A stretch of 64,000 nt of DNA from Glycomyces fuscus (GTDB taxonomy: Bacteria; Actinomycetota; Actinomycetes; Streptosporangiales; Streptosporangiaceae). The stretch covers positions 124,001 to 188,000 of the forward strand of contig NYMS01000063.1 of the NCBI GenBank assembly GCA_002529455.1, written 5' to 3'. The translations under genes were made by a program, and so were the position numbers. Below the pieces are notes generated by a model, which was not told the DNA's origin, ran no database searches, and was given only the letters and a program-made list of their open reading frames with translations. Positions 54,915-62,662 of this stretch are shown here, piece after piece (position 1 is the first letter of the stretch; each line of letters opens with the position of its first letter).

Positions 54915-55117
54915 GAGTTCCCTTCCGTCGGTCTGGAGGGGGCGCCTCCCGCGGAGAAGGACGCGGAGCGCAACCCGACGTACTTGACCCGAAACACCCG
55001 GGCACAGGACAGGCAGGCCCAGGGGTAGCCCTCCCCCTTGACGGGGGCGCCCTCCTCCGGCACGAGGTCCTCGTCGCCGCAGTAGGGGCAGTAGTGGGGC
55101 GCGGCCCTCTCGGACAT
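54911..55117 (-). CDS. Small zinc-ribbon protein of the sulfur operon
   Basis: 68 residues with two CxxC pairs: C10/C13 (YCPYCGDED) and C35/C38 (WACLSCARVFRVKY). This is a classic rubredoxin-like or zinc-ribbon spacing. The stop overlaps the cysH start (ATGA) and AAGAGGTG precedes ATG 55117, so it is translated with the operon. The position between sir and cysH suggests a role in sulfite or sulfate reduction, perhaps as electron carrier or assembly factor, or as a sulfur acceptor. That role is inference. Confidence 0.85.
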   Translation of the reverse strand: MSERAAPHYCPYCGDEDLVPEEGAPVKGEGYPWACLSCARVFRVKYVGLRSASFSAGGAPSRPTEGNS

Positions 55118-55171
55118 GGCGCACCTCTTCCTCTCGCTCGGGTCTCTCAGGTCGTTTCTCGGCCGTGGGCC

Positions 55172-55197
55172 GGGCCGGTCCGCGTACGGACCGGCCC
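55172..55197 (-). terminator. Internal hairpin between sir and the zinc-ribbon gene
   Basis: 11-bp perfect stem (55172-55182 with 55187-55197) with a 4-base loop. Genes on both sides read the same way, so it may reduce read-through or protect the sir message. Confidence 0.5.
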
Positions 55198-55250
55198 CGG
55201 GGCCGCGGCCGGGCGGTCCCGGCCACGACGGTCCCGACCGTCCGGACGAA

Positions 55251-56945
55251 CTACTTCAGGTCGGCGTCCTCGGCCCGGCCGACCCAGGAGGCGAACGACT
55301 CGCCGTCCTCCTTCTGGTCCTGGAACCGGCGCACCACCCGCTCGACGTAGTCGGGCAGCTCGTCGGCGGTGGCCTTCAGCCCGCGGATCTTCTTGCCGAA
55401 GGACTGGGTCAGCCCCATACCGCCGCCCAGGTGGATCTGGTAGCCCTCCACCTGCTCGCCCTCGGCGTTCATGACCAGCTGGCCCTTGAGGCCGATGTCG
55501 GCGACCTGGATGCGCGCGCACGAGTTGGGGCAGCCGTTGACGTTGATGGTCAGCGGCTCCTCGAAGTCCGGCAGCCGCTTCTCCAGCTCGTCGATCAGGG
55601 AGGCCGCACGGTCCTTGGTCTCCACGATCGCCAGCTTGCAGAACTCGATGCCGGTGCAGGCCATCGTCTGGCGGCGGAACACGCTCGGGTTGACCTGGAG
55701 CCCCTCCGCCTCCAGGGCGGAGGCGATCGAGGCGATCCGGTCCTCGGCCACGTCCAGGATGACCAGCTTCTGGTCGGCGGTGGTGCGGACGCGGTCCGAC
55801 CCGTGCTCCTCGGCGATGTCGGCGATGCGCAGCAGCACGTTGCCCGACACCCGGCCCACCTTGGGCGCGAAGCCGACGTAGAACCTCCCGTCCTTCTGGC
55901 GGTGCACGCCCACGTGGTCGCGGCGCAGGCCCGAGTCCAGTTCGGGGGCGGGGCCGTCGGGCAGGGCGTAGCCCAGGTACTCCTTCTCCAGGACGTCGCG
56001 GAACCTCTCCGCGCCCCAGTCCTTGATGAGGAACTTGATCCGGGCCCTGGTGCGCAGACGCCGGTAGCCGTAGTCGCGGAAGATCCCGCAGACCCCGGCC
56101 CACACCTCGCTCACCTGGTCCGGGCGCACGAACGCGCCCAGGCGCTGGGCGAACATCGGGTTGGTGGACAGGCCGCCGCCGACGAACAGGTCGTAGCCCG
56201 CCTCGCCCGCCTCGTTGCGCACGCCCGCGAACGCCACGTCGTTGATCTCGTGGTTGACGCAGTGCACCGTGCACCCCGACACCGAGGTCTTGAACTTGCG
56301 CGGCAGGTTGGAGTACAGCTCACTGCCGATGTGGTCCTCGTAGATCTCGCGGATCGCGGGACCGGCGTCGATGATCTCGTCCTCGGCCACGCCGGCGAGC
56401 GGACAGCCCAGGATGACGCGCGGGGTGTCGCCGCAGGCCTCCGTGGTGGACAGGCCCACCGACTCCAGCTTCTCCCAGATCGCCGGCACGTCCTCCACCC
56501 GGATCCAGTGGTACTGGACGTTCTGGCGGTCGGTGATGTCGGCGGTGTCGCGCCCGTAGTCACGGGAGATCTCACCGATCGCGCGCAGTTGCGCGACCGT
56601 CAGCTGCCCCCCGTCGATGCGCACCCGCAGCATGAAGTAGCGGTCGTCGAGCTCCTCGGGCTCCAGGACGGCCGTCTTGCCGCCGTCGATACCCGGGGCC
56701 CGCTGGGTGTACAGACCGAACCAGCGGAACCGTCCGCGCAGGTCGGCGGGGTCGATCGAGTCGAACCCGCCCTTGGAGTAGATGTTGATGATCCGATCGC
56801 GGACGTTGAGCCCGTCGTCGTTCTTCTTGTTCTCCTCGTTCTTGTTCAGCGGCTCGTGGTAGCCGAGGGCCCACTGGCCCTCGCCACGGCGGCGCGGCTT
56901 GGCCGCGGTCGCTGTCCTGCCGGGCTGCGCGGAAGAGGGAGGCAT
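55251..56945 (-). CDS. sir: Ferredoxin-dependent sulfite reductase (sirohaem, 4Fe-4S)
   Basis: 564 residues. Reduces sulfite to sulfide with six electrons from ferredoxin. It has two ferredoxin-like halves and two sirohaem domains. The cluster ligands are CTGIEFC (C-x5-C) and CPNSC (C-x3-C) near residues 430-475. FGLYTQR and TEACGDTPR resemble the Tyr and Cys regions cross-linked in mycobacterial SirA/NirA. Nitrite reductase is the alternative, but the cysH and chelatase neighbours argue for sulfite. ATG 56945 has CGGAGA upstream. A leader peptide and hairpins precede the gene. Confidence 0.92.
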   Translation of the reverse strand: MPPSSAQPGRTATAAKPRRRGEGQWALGYHEPLNKNEENKKNDDGLNVRDRIINIYSKGGFDSIDPADLRGRFRWFGLYTQRAPGIDGGKTAVLEPEELDDRYFMLRVRIDGGQLTVAQLRAIGEISRDYGRDTADITDRQNVQYHWIRVEDVPAIWEKLESVGLSTTEACGDTPRVILGCPLAGVAEDEIIDAGPAIREIYEDHIGSELYSNLPRKFKTSVSGCTVHCVNHEINDVAFAGVRNEAGEAGYDLFVGGGLSTNPMFAQRLGAFVRPDQVSEVWAGVCGIFRDYGYRRLRTRARIKFLIKDWGAERFRDVLEKEYLGYALPDGPAPELDSGLRRDHVGVHRQKDGRFYVGFAPKVGRVSGNVLLRIADIAEEHGSDRVRTTADQKLVILDVAEDRIASIASALEAEGLQVNPSVFRRQTMACTGIEFCKLAIVETKDRAASLIDELEKRLPDFEEPLTINVNGCPNSCARIQVADIGLKGQLVMNAEGEQVEGYQIHLGGGMGLTQSFGKKIRGLKATADELPDYVERVVRRFQDQKEDGESFASWVGRAEDADLK

Positions 56946-57090
56946 CGCGGGTGTCTCCGATGGGGTGTCGCGGGGTGCTCACAGCCCCGGCGCCCGCACC
57001 GCATGCCCGTGTCGCCGCACATCGTCGTGCTGGCGTTCGGGTGGGATCCGCGTGTGGGAAAGGAGAAGAGGCAGGGCGCCGGCGCCGCGC

Positions 57091-57105
57091 GCACCCCTGG
57101 GGTGC
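57091..57105 (-). promoter_or_regulatory. Candidate attenuator hairpin in the sir leader
   Basis: GCACCCC-T-GGGGTGC, a perfect 7-bp hairpin 17 bp after the leader-peptide stop, followed on the minus strand by a self-complementary GGCGCCGGCGCC and a pyrimidine-rich tract. Confidence 0.4.
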
Positions 57106-57122
57106 GTCAAAGGGCGGTGAGA

Positions 57123-57191
57123 TTAACCGACGCTGCAACAGATGGCGCTGCCGACCCGCAGGAAGTCCACGTGACGGCGCACGTAGAGCAT
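57123..57191 (-). CDS. Cysteine-rich leader peptide upstream of sir
   Basis: 22 codons: ATG 57191 to TAA. The peptide has the core RRHVDFLRVGSAICC, which strongly resembles the short putative leader peptides annotated upstream of sulfur-assimilation genes in actinomycetes (RRHVDLLRV.SAIC type). Two adjacent Cys codons (TGT TGC) at positions 18-19, three codons before the end, would stall ribosomes when Cys-tRNA is low. Hairpins lie between it and the sir start. Only a weak GGA is seen as ribosome-binding site. Too short for normal gene prediction. Confidence 0.7.
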   Translation of the reverse strand: MLYVRRHVDFLRVGSAICCSVG

Positions 57192-57269
57192 GGGGTCCAG
57201 AGCAGCGATCATGTAAGCGAGAATGTCACGGGCGTCAGCGCTTTGTCCAGACGGGGTCTCGCCGCCCCT

Positions 57270-57287
57270 GAGTGAGTCACGTCACTC
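57270..57287. promoter_or_regulatory. Inverted repeat between sir and yihY-like genes
   Basis: GAGTGA-GTCACG-TCACTC, a perfect 6-bp inverted repeat with a 6-bp centre that itself continues GTGA/TCAC symmetry. It lies upstream of both divergent units and may be an operator. Confidence 0.4.
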
Positions 57288-57341
57288 GTCCCGTGGGCCC
57301 GCGGCGCGGGACCACCCCCGGGGACCGCTAACGTTTCCTCC

Positions 57342-58352
57342 GTGGCGGGTTTCTGGGAGCGGCTGTGGTACGCCGTGGACGGGTGGCTGAGACGCCATGC
57401 CCGTCTGCGCAACGGGATGCTCCTCGTCATACGCACGACCAGGGCCTTCGCCCGCGACCGGGTCGTCGGACTGGCCGCCGAGTCGGCCTTCTTCACCCTC
57501 ATCTCCCTGCCCGCGCTCCTGCTGGGCCTCCTGGGCACCCTCGGGCCGCTGGCCGTCGTGCTCGGCGACGACTTCGTCGAGGAGATCCGGCTGTGGATCC
57601 TGGACCTGACCGCGCGGGTGCTGACCCCGAACACGGTGGAAAGCGTGGTCGGGCCGCTCGTCGAGGAATTCCTCGGGGGAGTCCCGGGCGGGGTCCTGTC
57701 GGTGACGTTCCTGGTGTCCCTGTGGTCGGGCTCGCGGGCGATGAACGTCTTCATCCGCTCGATCACGATCTCCTACGGCCTGGACGAACTGCGCGGCTGG
57801 GTGCGCCAGCGCGTCCTGGCCTTCGTCGCCTACCTGGGCGGACTGCTGTTCGCCATCCTCATCCTGCCGGTCCTGGTGGCCGGGCCGGGCCTGATCAACC
57901 GCCTGCTGCCCATGACCGTGGGGCGGCTCAACCTGTTCTACTGGCCGACCGTCGCGCTGCTCGCCATCGCCGCGGTCACCCTGCTCTACGCCCTGAGCGT
58001 GCCGGTGCGCACCCCGCTGTGGCGCCACCTGCCGGGGGCGCTGCTGGCCACCCTGGTGCTGATCATGGGGTCGGTCGCCCTGCGGGTCTACCTGGACGCC
58101 TCCTTCGGCCAGGTGAGCATCTACGGATCCCTGGCCGCGCCGATCGCCATCCTGGCCTGGCTGTTCGTCATGGCCATCGCGGTGCTGGTGGGCTCGTCCT
58201 TCAACGCCGAGATCGACGCGATGTGGCCGACCCCGCGTACCGCAGCCGCCCGGGCGAAGCTCGCCAACCGGGAGTTCGAGCGGGCCAACCGGCTCGTCCA
58301 GCGCCGGGAGCAGGCGGTCATCGACACGTTCGCGGAGGGGAACGGGCGCTGA
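57342..58352 (+). CDS. YihY/BrkB family membrane protein
   Basis: 336 residues with six hydrophobic segments (from about residue 50 to 285), including the family stretches RDRVVGLAAESAFFTLISLPALLLG and LPGALLATLVLIMGS. The C-terminal helix is charged. The E. coli homologue was once called RNase BN in error; true function is unknown. GTG 57342 has no SD, but TAACGT ends 7 bases before it, so a leaderless transcript is likely. Confidence 0.88.
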   Translation: MAGFWERLWYAVDGWLRRHARLRNGMLLVIRTTRAFARDRVVGLAAESAFFTLISLPALLLGLLGTLGPLAVVLGDDFVEEIRLWILDLTARVLTPNTVESVVGPLVEEFLGGVPGGVLSVTFLVSLWSGSRAMNVFIRSITISYGLDELRGWVRQRVLAFVAYLGGLLFAILILPVLVAGPGLINRLLPMTVGRLNLFYWPTVALLAIAAVTLLYALSVPVRTPLWRHLPGALLATLVLIMGSVALRVYLDASFGQVSIYGSLAAPIAILAWLFVMAIAVLVGSSFNAEIDAMWPTPRTAAARAKLANREFERANRLVQRREQAVIDTFAEGNGR

Positions 58353-58500
58353 CCGGTTCCGGCCGGAAGGGCCGCACCCCGGTGCCCGGATTCCCCGGAT
58401 CGTCCCGCTCCGTCGGTAGTGTCGTGGTGCCGTCGGGCGGGAGGCCGCGATCCCGCCGCACCCGAGCCCGGACGGCGCGCCCGTGAGAGGCCCTCCCCCC

Positions 58501-58974
58501 ATGACCCTTCCCCCACCAGACCCCGTCCCCCCATCCGACGAGGGCGACGGGGACCCCGTGCCCGTCACCGTGGAGACCGTGCTCGGCGGCTCGAAGACCA
58601 TGTTCTACGGCTCGTTCGGCCTGCCGCTGCTGATGCTCACCCACTTCCTGCGCGAGTACCTCAGGGGCGGCAACGAGATCTACCTCGGGCTCTTCGTCAT
58701 GATGCTGTCGGCTCTGGCCCTGATGCCCCTCCTATACGTGCGCTCCCTCCCGGGGATGGTCGAACGGCGGAGGCATCCGACCAGGTCGCCGCTGATGGAG
58801 GGCATCCTGCTGGGCGCGCTGTGGATCGCCAGCGTGCTCTTCCTCTTCATCGCGGTCGGAGACCACCTCTACGGGGTCCTTCCGTGGCCCCTGCTGGCAC
58901 TGAACCTGACCGCCCTCGTCTCCCCTGCCCTGGGCACGGAGGCCTTCGTGCGCGAACGGCGGTGGCGGTCGTGA
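58501..58974 (+). CDS. Membrane protein of unknown function (first of a coupled pair)
   Basis: 157 residues. A Pro/Asp-rich N-terminus is followed by four hydrophobic segments (about 35-55, 62-85, 100-125, 128-145). ATG 58501 is preferred with GAGAGG 10 bases upstream; GTG 58483 is in frame as well. Its TGA overlaps the GTG of the next membrane protein, so the two are translationally coupled and probably act together. No family recognised. Confidence 0.65.
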   Translation: MTLPPPDPVPPSDEGDGDPVPVTVETVLGGSKTMFYGSFGLPLLMLTHFLREYLRGGNEIYLGLFVMMLSALALMPLLYVRSLPGMVERRRHPTRSPLMEGILLGALWIASVLFLFIAVGDHLYGVLPWPLLALNLTALVSPALGTEAFVRERRWRS

Positions 58975-59750
58975 GGGCGTCCCCGTTGCTCGCGACCTGC
59001 TCCCTGGCGGGTGTGTCGGGGTGCTTCTTCACCGCCCTGTTCGTGGGCGTGACCGGGAATCCGGTGCCCGTGGCGGCGGGTGCCCTCCTCACGGTGCTCC
59101 TCGCTCTGGCGGTCGCCCACTCCACGCTCCTCGCGCACTGGGAGATGACCCCGGCGGAGAAGGGCAGATGGGCTGGGACCCGGCACGTCTTCTCCGCCAA
59201 CACGGTTCTGAACCTGGCCATGTCCGTCCTCTGCGCCCCGGTCGCGCTGATCATGATCGTCCTCAACTCCGCCTGGGCGCTGCTTCCCCTGTTCCTGGCG
59301 GGCTGCCTCATCGCCGTGCTCGGTTTCGTCCACCGGAACCGGGAGCGACAGGAGGCGCGGGAGGAACCGGCCGAGCCGCGGCTTACCGGTCCGAAGATCA
59401 TCGGCCTGGGCGGCCCGGAGCAGGTGCCGCCGGGGTGGGTGCCGGTCCTGGTCCACCGGCCGCACAGCGGTATGCGGGACCTCCTCGTCGACTACCGCCT
59501 CCACGTGGACGGTGACCGGGTCGGCGTGATCGCTCCCGGCCAGACACTGGTCATCGGGCTGCCGCCGGGTCCTCACCGCCTCCAGGCCAGGTACACGCGC
59601 CTGGCGAGCGCCCCGGTGGCGTTCGACGCGGTGGCCGGGACCCCCGTGTACTGCGTGGTCCGACCCGGGGGCACGGAACTCAGCGCGGTCCTCGACCAGC
59701 GCTCGCGCCCCGGCGAGTACTTCCACCTCGTCCGGGTCCCGCCCTGGTGA
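58971..59750 (+). CDS. Membrane protein with C-terminal cytoplasmic beta domain
   Basis: 259 residues. Four hydrophobic segments lie in the first 125 residues, then a charged linker, then a domain of about 110 residues (VPVLVHRPHSGMRDLLVDYRLHVDGDRVGVIAPGQ) with alternating hydrophobic pattern. That domain is reminiscent of small beta-sandwich domains that follow a membrane part in other actinobacterial proteins. Function unknown. GTG 58971 overlaps the previous stop (GTGA). Confidence 0.65.
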   Translation: MRASPLLATCSLAGVSGCFFTALFVGVTGNPVPVAAGALLTVLLALAVAHSTLLAHWEMTPAEKGRWAGTRHVFSANTVLNLAMSVLCAPVALIMIVLNSAWALLPLFLAGCLIAVLGFVHRNRERQEAREEPAEPRLTGPKIIGLGGPEQVPPGWVPVLVHRPHSGMRDLLVDYRLHVDGDRVGVIAPGQTLVIGLPPGPHRLQARYTRLASAPVAFDAVAGTPVYCVVRPGGTELSAVLDQRSRPGEYFHLVRVPPW

Positions 59751-60143
59751 GGCACCGGGTTGCTACGGGTGCGACCAGCGGGAACCAGGTGGCCAGATCC
59801 GGCCATTTTCGGTGTGAACTAAATGTCTTCCCCAAGTGTCCACTCCATGGCGGGGGCGGTGCCCACGGCACCACCCACATCCCATGTTCGGATAATGCTC
59901 CAGGTCACGGAGGGGAGGGCGGGACAACTGCCCCAGGTACGCCGGGTCGTGCGCGCTGCGGCGACGCATGGCCGGAATAGGCGTGACGAGCGACGATCAG
60001 TATGATCTCGTGCAGCACTGACTACGCGTGTGCCGGCACCACCTCCCGGTAGTCCCAGGCCGCGAAGCACCGTCATCGCTGACCTAGGTCCCCGTACCCC
60101 CGTACACGAACAGGTCCACGTTCCCCATGCCTTCGGAGGCACC
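59751..60143. other. Intergenic region with promoter-like AT patches
   Basis: 393 bp. Contains a 6-bp hairpin GGTGCC-CAC-GGCACC at 59858-59872, and AT-richer stretches around 59810-59825 and 59996-60006 that could hold promoters for the gene at 60144. No gene, riboswitch or repeat was recognised. Confidence 0.4.
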
Positions 60144-61622
60144 ATGAGCCGGGAGTCCCGACCGGGGCAGTCCCGGCCCACCGCCGTCATCGTCATCGCG
60201 CCCGACGAGCGCAGCGCCGAGATCCTCATCGAGGGGAAGCGCCAGCTCGTCACGGGCCAGGCGCCCAAGGAGACGCGGCGCGCGGCGCTGGACGCCGCCA
60301 CCGGCTACGCCGCCAGGATCGGCCAGCCGGTCCTCATCGACGCCCGCGACGCCAACGGCTACTGGCGCCTGGTCGCGACGCCCACGGGCGTGGTGCAGGC
60401 GGCCGACCAGGTCGTGCCCGGCCCCGAGCCGGCGCCGGCTCCCGCTCCGGCCGGTCCTGCCGTCAGCGGCTCCGAGGCCGTGGCCCGACCCGAGGCCAAG
60501 GGGAGGAAGAAGGGCGGGCGGGGCCTGGTCATCGTGGGCGCCGCCGTGCTCGCCCTGGTGCTGCTCGCCGGTGCGGGCGCCGTCGCCTGGCGCTTCCTGC
60601 CCGGCTTCGGCGCGGGCCCCGGGGGCGGGGCCACCGCGGACGTGACCACCCTGAACCACCCCGCGCCGCCGCACTTCTCCACGACCGTCGACTTCAGCGC
60701 GCAGATCGCCCCGGGCAGCCGACCGGGGGTCAGCCGCCGGGGCGACCTGCTCGCCTACGTCGACCCCGAGCAGCACCTCAACCTGCTCGACGCCGACGGC
60801 GAGCGCCTGTGGTCGGCCGAGCTGCCCGTGGAGTCCGGCGAGGTGCTCGGCGAACCCTGGTTCGTGCAGTACGGCGGCGAGGACGCCGTCGTCATGGAGA
60901 CCGCTCGAACCCTGTGGTTCTGGCCCGTCGCGGATGGCGACCCCGTCGACGTGGAACTCCCCGAGGCCGCCTCCGTCCAGTACGTGGGCAGCTCCGTGCT
61001 CGTGCGCACCGAGGACGAGGCCTTCGTTCCGGTCGGTGGGGAACTCCAGCCGGTCCGGGTTCCCGAGGGTTCCGCGCCCATGCTGGCCGACGGGGAGAAC
61101 GTCCTCGCCGCCGTCCTCCACGGCCCGTGGACCTGGGTCAGCCCCGACGACAACCCCGTGCAGGTCACCGCCCAGCGCCCGGACGACGCGGGCGAGATGG
61201 AGTCCGTGGTCACCGCCCTGCGCGAGTACGTCATCGTCCGCTGGGAGCCCCTGCGGGGCGAGGGCACGGTCCTGGCCTTCCACGACAGCCAGGACGGCAG
61301 CGTCGTCGGCAGCGCCCAGGTCGACCCCGCCGACCTGGAGGACGTACGCCACCGCTCGGGAGCCATCGGTACCCGCCTGGCCGCCTACGGGCCCGCGGTG
61401 ATGAACCCCGAGAACGGCCGGACCGCCGTGGTCCCCGGCTTCGAGCCCGACATCGCGGTCGGCTCCCTCGTCTTCGGCCAGGTCGACGGCGCCCCGGTGG
61501 CCGTCGACGCCGAGGGCAGGGTCGAGGAGGCCGCGGCGGAGTCCGTCCCACCCATCGGCCTGCTCGGTGAGCGGGCCGTCGTGGTCCACGAGGACCACCT
61601 CTATGCCATCCCCTCTGAATAG
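60144..61622 (+). CDS. Single-pass membrane protein with predicted extracellular beta-propeller-like domain
   Basis: 492 residues, no named family recognised. Residues 1-85 form a small cytoplasmic domain (TAVIVIAPDERSAEILIEGKRQLVTG, ending YWRLVATPTG). A Pro/Ala linker and Lys-rich stop-transfer segment precede one membrane helix (about 130-152). The remaining 340 residues have repeated beta-strand-like blades (GDLLAYVDPEQHLNLLDADGERLW, EYVIVRWEPLRGEGTVLAFHDSQDG) like WD/PQQ propellers. SD CGGAGG precedes ATG 60144. The next gene encodes a sortase-anchored protein 29 bp downstream, so both may act at the cell surface. Confidence 0.7.
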   Translation: MSRESRPGQSRPTAVIVIAPDERSAEILIEGKRQLVTGQAPKETRRAALDAATGYAARIGQPVLIDARDANGYWRLVATPTGVVQAADQVVPGPEPAPAPAPAGPAVSGSEAVARPEAKGRKKGGRGLVIVGAAVLALVLLAGAGAVAWRFLPGFGAGPGGGATADVTTLNHPAPPHFSTTVDFSAQIAPGSRPGVSRRGDLLAYVDPEQHLNLLDADGERLWSAELPVESGEVLGEPWFVQYGGEDAVVMETARTLWFWPVADGDPVDVELPEAASVQYVGSSVLVRTEDEAFVPVGGELQPVRVPEGSAPMLADGENVLAAVLHGPWTWVSPDDNPVQVTAQRPDDAGEMESVVTALREYVIVRWEPLRGEGTVLAFHDSQDGSVVGSAQVDPADLEDVRHRSGAIGTRLAAYGPAVMNPENGRTAVVPGFEPDIAVGSLVFGQVDGAPVAVDAEGRVEEAAAESVPPIGLLGERAVVVHEDHLYAIPSE

Positions 61623-61651
61623 ATCAGTACACGAGAAGAGAAAGGAGTGGG

Positions 61652-62527
61652 ATGACCCCCAAGAAGCGGGTTTTCACCGTGACCGCGGCCGGCCTGTTCA
61701 TGGCCGGTTTCTCCGCGGGTCCGGCGTTCGCTGACACCCTGGACGCGACCGCGCCCGAGGCCGCCCCCCAGGCCGCCGAGAGCACGGTCACCGACCTTCT
61801 GCTCGACGGAACCGTTAAGCCTGCGCTGGACGTTCCTGGGCCGCCTGTTGGCGGTGGTGATGGCGGTGATCCGGGCGATGGCGTTGACCCCGGCGATCCC
61901 GACCCTGGCCCCGGTGACCCGGGTGACGGCGGTGGCGACGACGGCGGCGACCCCGGCCCCGGCCCCGGTGACCCGGGCGACGGCGGCGGTGACGACGGCG
62001 GCGACCCCGGCCCCGGCCCCGGTGACCCGGGCGACGGCGGCGGTGACGACGGTAACCCTCCCGGTGACGGTGGCGGTGACGACGGCGGCAACCCTCCCGG
62101 TGACGGTGGCGGTGACGACGGCGGCAACCCCCCCGGTGACGGTGGCGGTGACGACGGCGGCAACCCCCCCGGCAACGGTGGCGGTGACGACGGCGGCAAC
62201 CCCCCCGGCAACGGTGGCGGTGACGACGGCGGCAACCCCCCCGGTAACGGCGGTGGCGACGACGGCGGCAACCCCCCTGGTAACGGCGGCGGCGGCACCA
62301 ACCCCGGTGACGGCGACGAGATCCAGGCCCCCGGCACCACCGCCCCCGGCGGTAGCGCCCCCGAGGCCGCGGCTCCTGTGCGCGGTGACGGTGGCAACGG
62401 TGGTGACGAGACCCTCGCCACCACCGGTGTCGACATGCAGGGCTTCGTGCTCGGCGGCGCCGTCGTGACGGGTATCGGTGCTCTGGCCCTGTGGGCCGGC
62501 GCCCGCCGCCCGGCTCCGATCGCCTAA
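61652..62527 (+). CDS. Sortase-anchored surface protein with Asp/Gly/Pro repeats (LATTG)
   Basis: 291 residues. A signal peptide ends near AFA-DT (residue 27), then a short Ala-rich region. Residues about 65-215 are repeats, first DPGPGPGDPGDGGGDDGG units (18 residues) and then six NPPG(D/N)GGGDDGG units (12 residues). The C-terminus has the sorting signal LATTG, a membrane helix and a short Arg tail (GARRPAPIA), as for class E sortase substrates of actinomycetes. SD AAAGGAG precedes ATG 61652. The acidic repeats could be a flexible stalk or bind cations. Repeat number likely varies between strains. Confidence 0.85.
   Translation: MTPKKRVFTVTAAGLFMAGFSAGPAFADTLDATAPEAAPQAAESTVTDLLLDGTVKPALDVPGPPVGGGDGGDPGDGVDPGDPDPGPGDPGDGGGDDGGDPGPGPGDPGDGGGDDGGDPGPGPGDPGDGGGDDGNPPGDGGGDDGGNPPGDGGGDDGGNPPGDGGGDDGGNPPGNGGGDDGGNPPGNGGGDDGGNPPGNGGGDDGGNPPGNGGGGTNPGDGDEIQAPGTTAPGGSAPEAAAPVRGDGGNGGDETLATTGVDMQGFVLGGAVVTGIGALALWAGARRPAPIA
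61949..62269 (+). repeat. Tandem DNA repeats inside the surface-protein gene
   Basis: Two 54-bp units from 61949, then six 36-bp units at 62054, 62090, 62126, 62162, 62198 and 62234, followed by a partial unit. The last three 36-bp units encode Asn instead of Asp at one position. All are multiples of three, so length changes keep the frame. Confidence 0.9.
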
Positions 62528-62570
62528 CGGCACCACCCCGCCGCACGGTCCTCGCGACCGCGCGGTGACG

Positions 62571-62600
62571 AGGGCCCCCGACCCGACGGTCGGGGGCCCT
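62571..62600. terminator. Hairpin terminator after the surface-protein gene
   Basis: 13-bp perfect stem (62571-62583 with 62588-62600) with a 4-base loop, between convergent genes. Confidence 0.85.
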
Positions 62601-62662
62601 TCACGTGCGCGGGGGAGGAGCCGTGCGGCGGGGCCGGGGCCGTTCCCGCGGTCCTTCGGCCC

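Noticed and set aside
61949..62269. CRISPR-like regular repetition
   Set aside because: Units are contiguous, in frame and coding, without spacers; no cas genes are present.
61601..62536. Val/Thr-rich 311-codon and Pro/Ser-rich 270-codon frames opposite the surface-protein gene
   Set aside because: Produced by the tandem repeats read on the other strand; no start signals.
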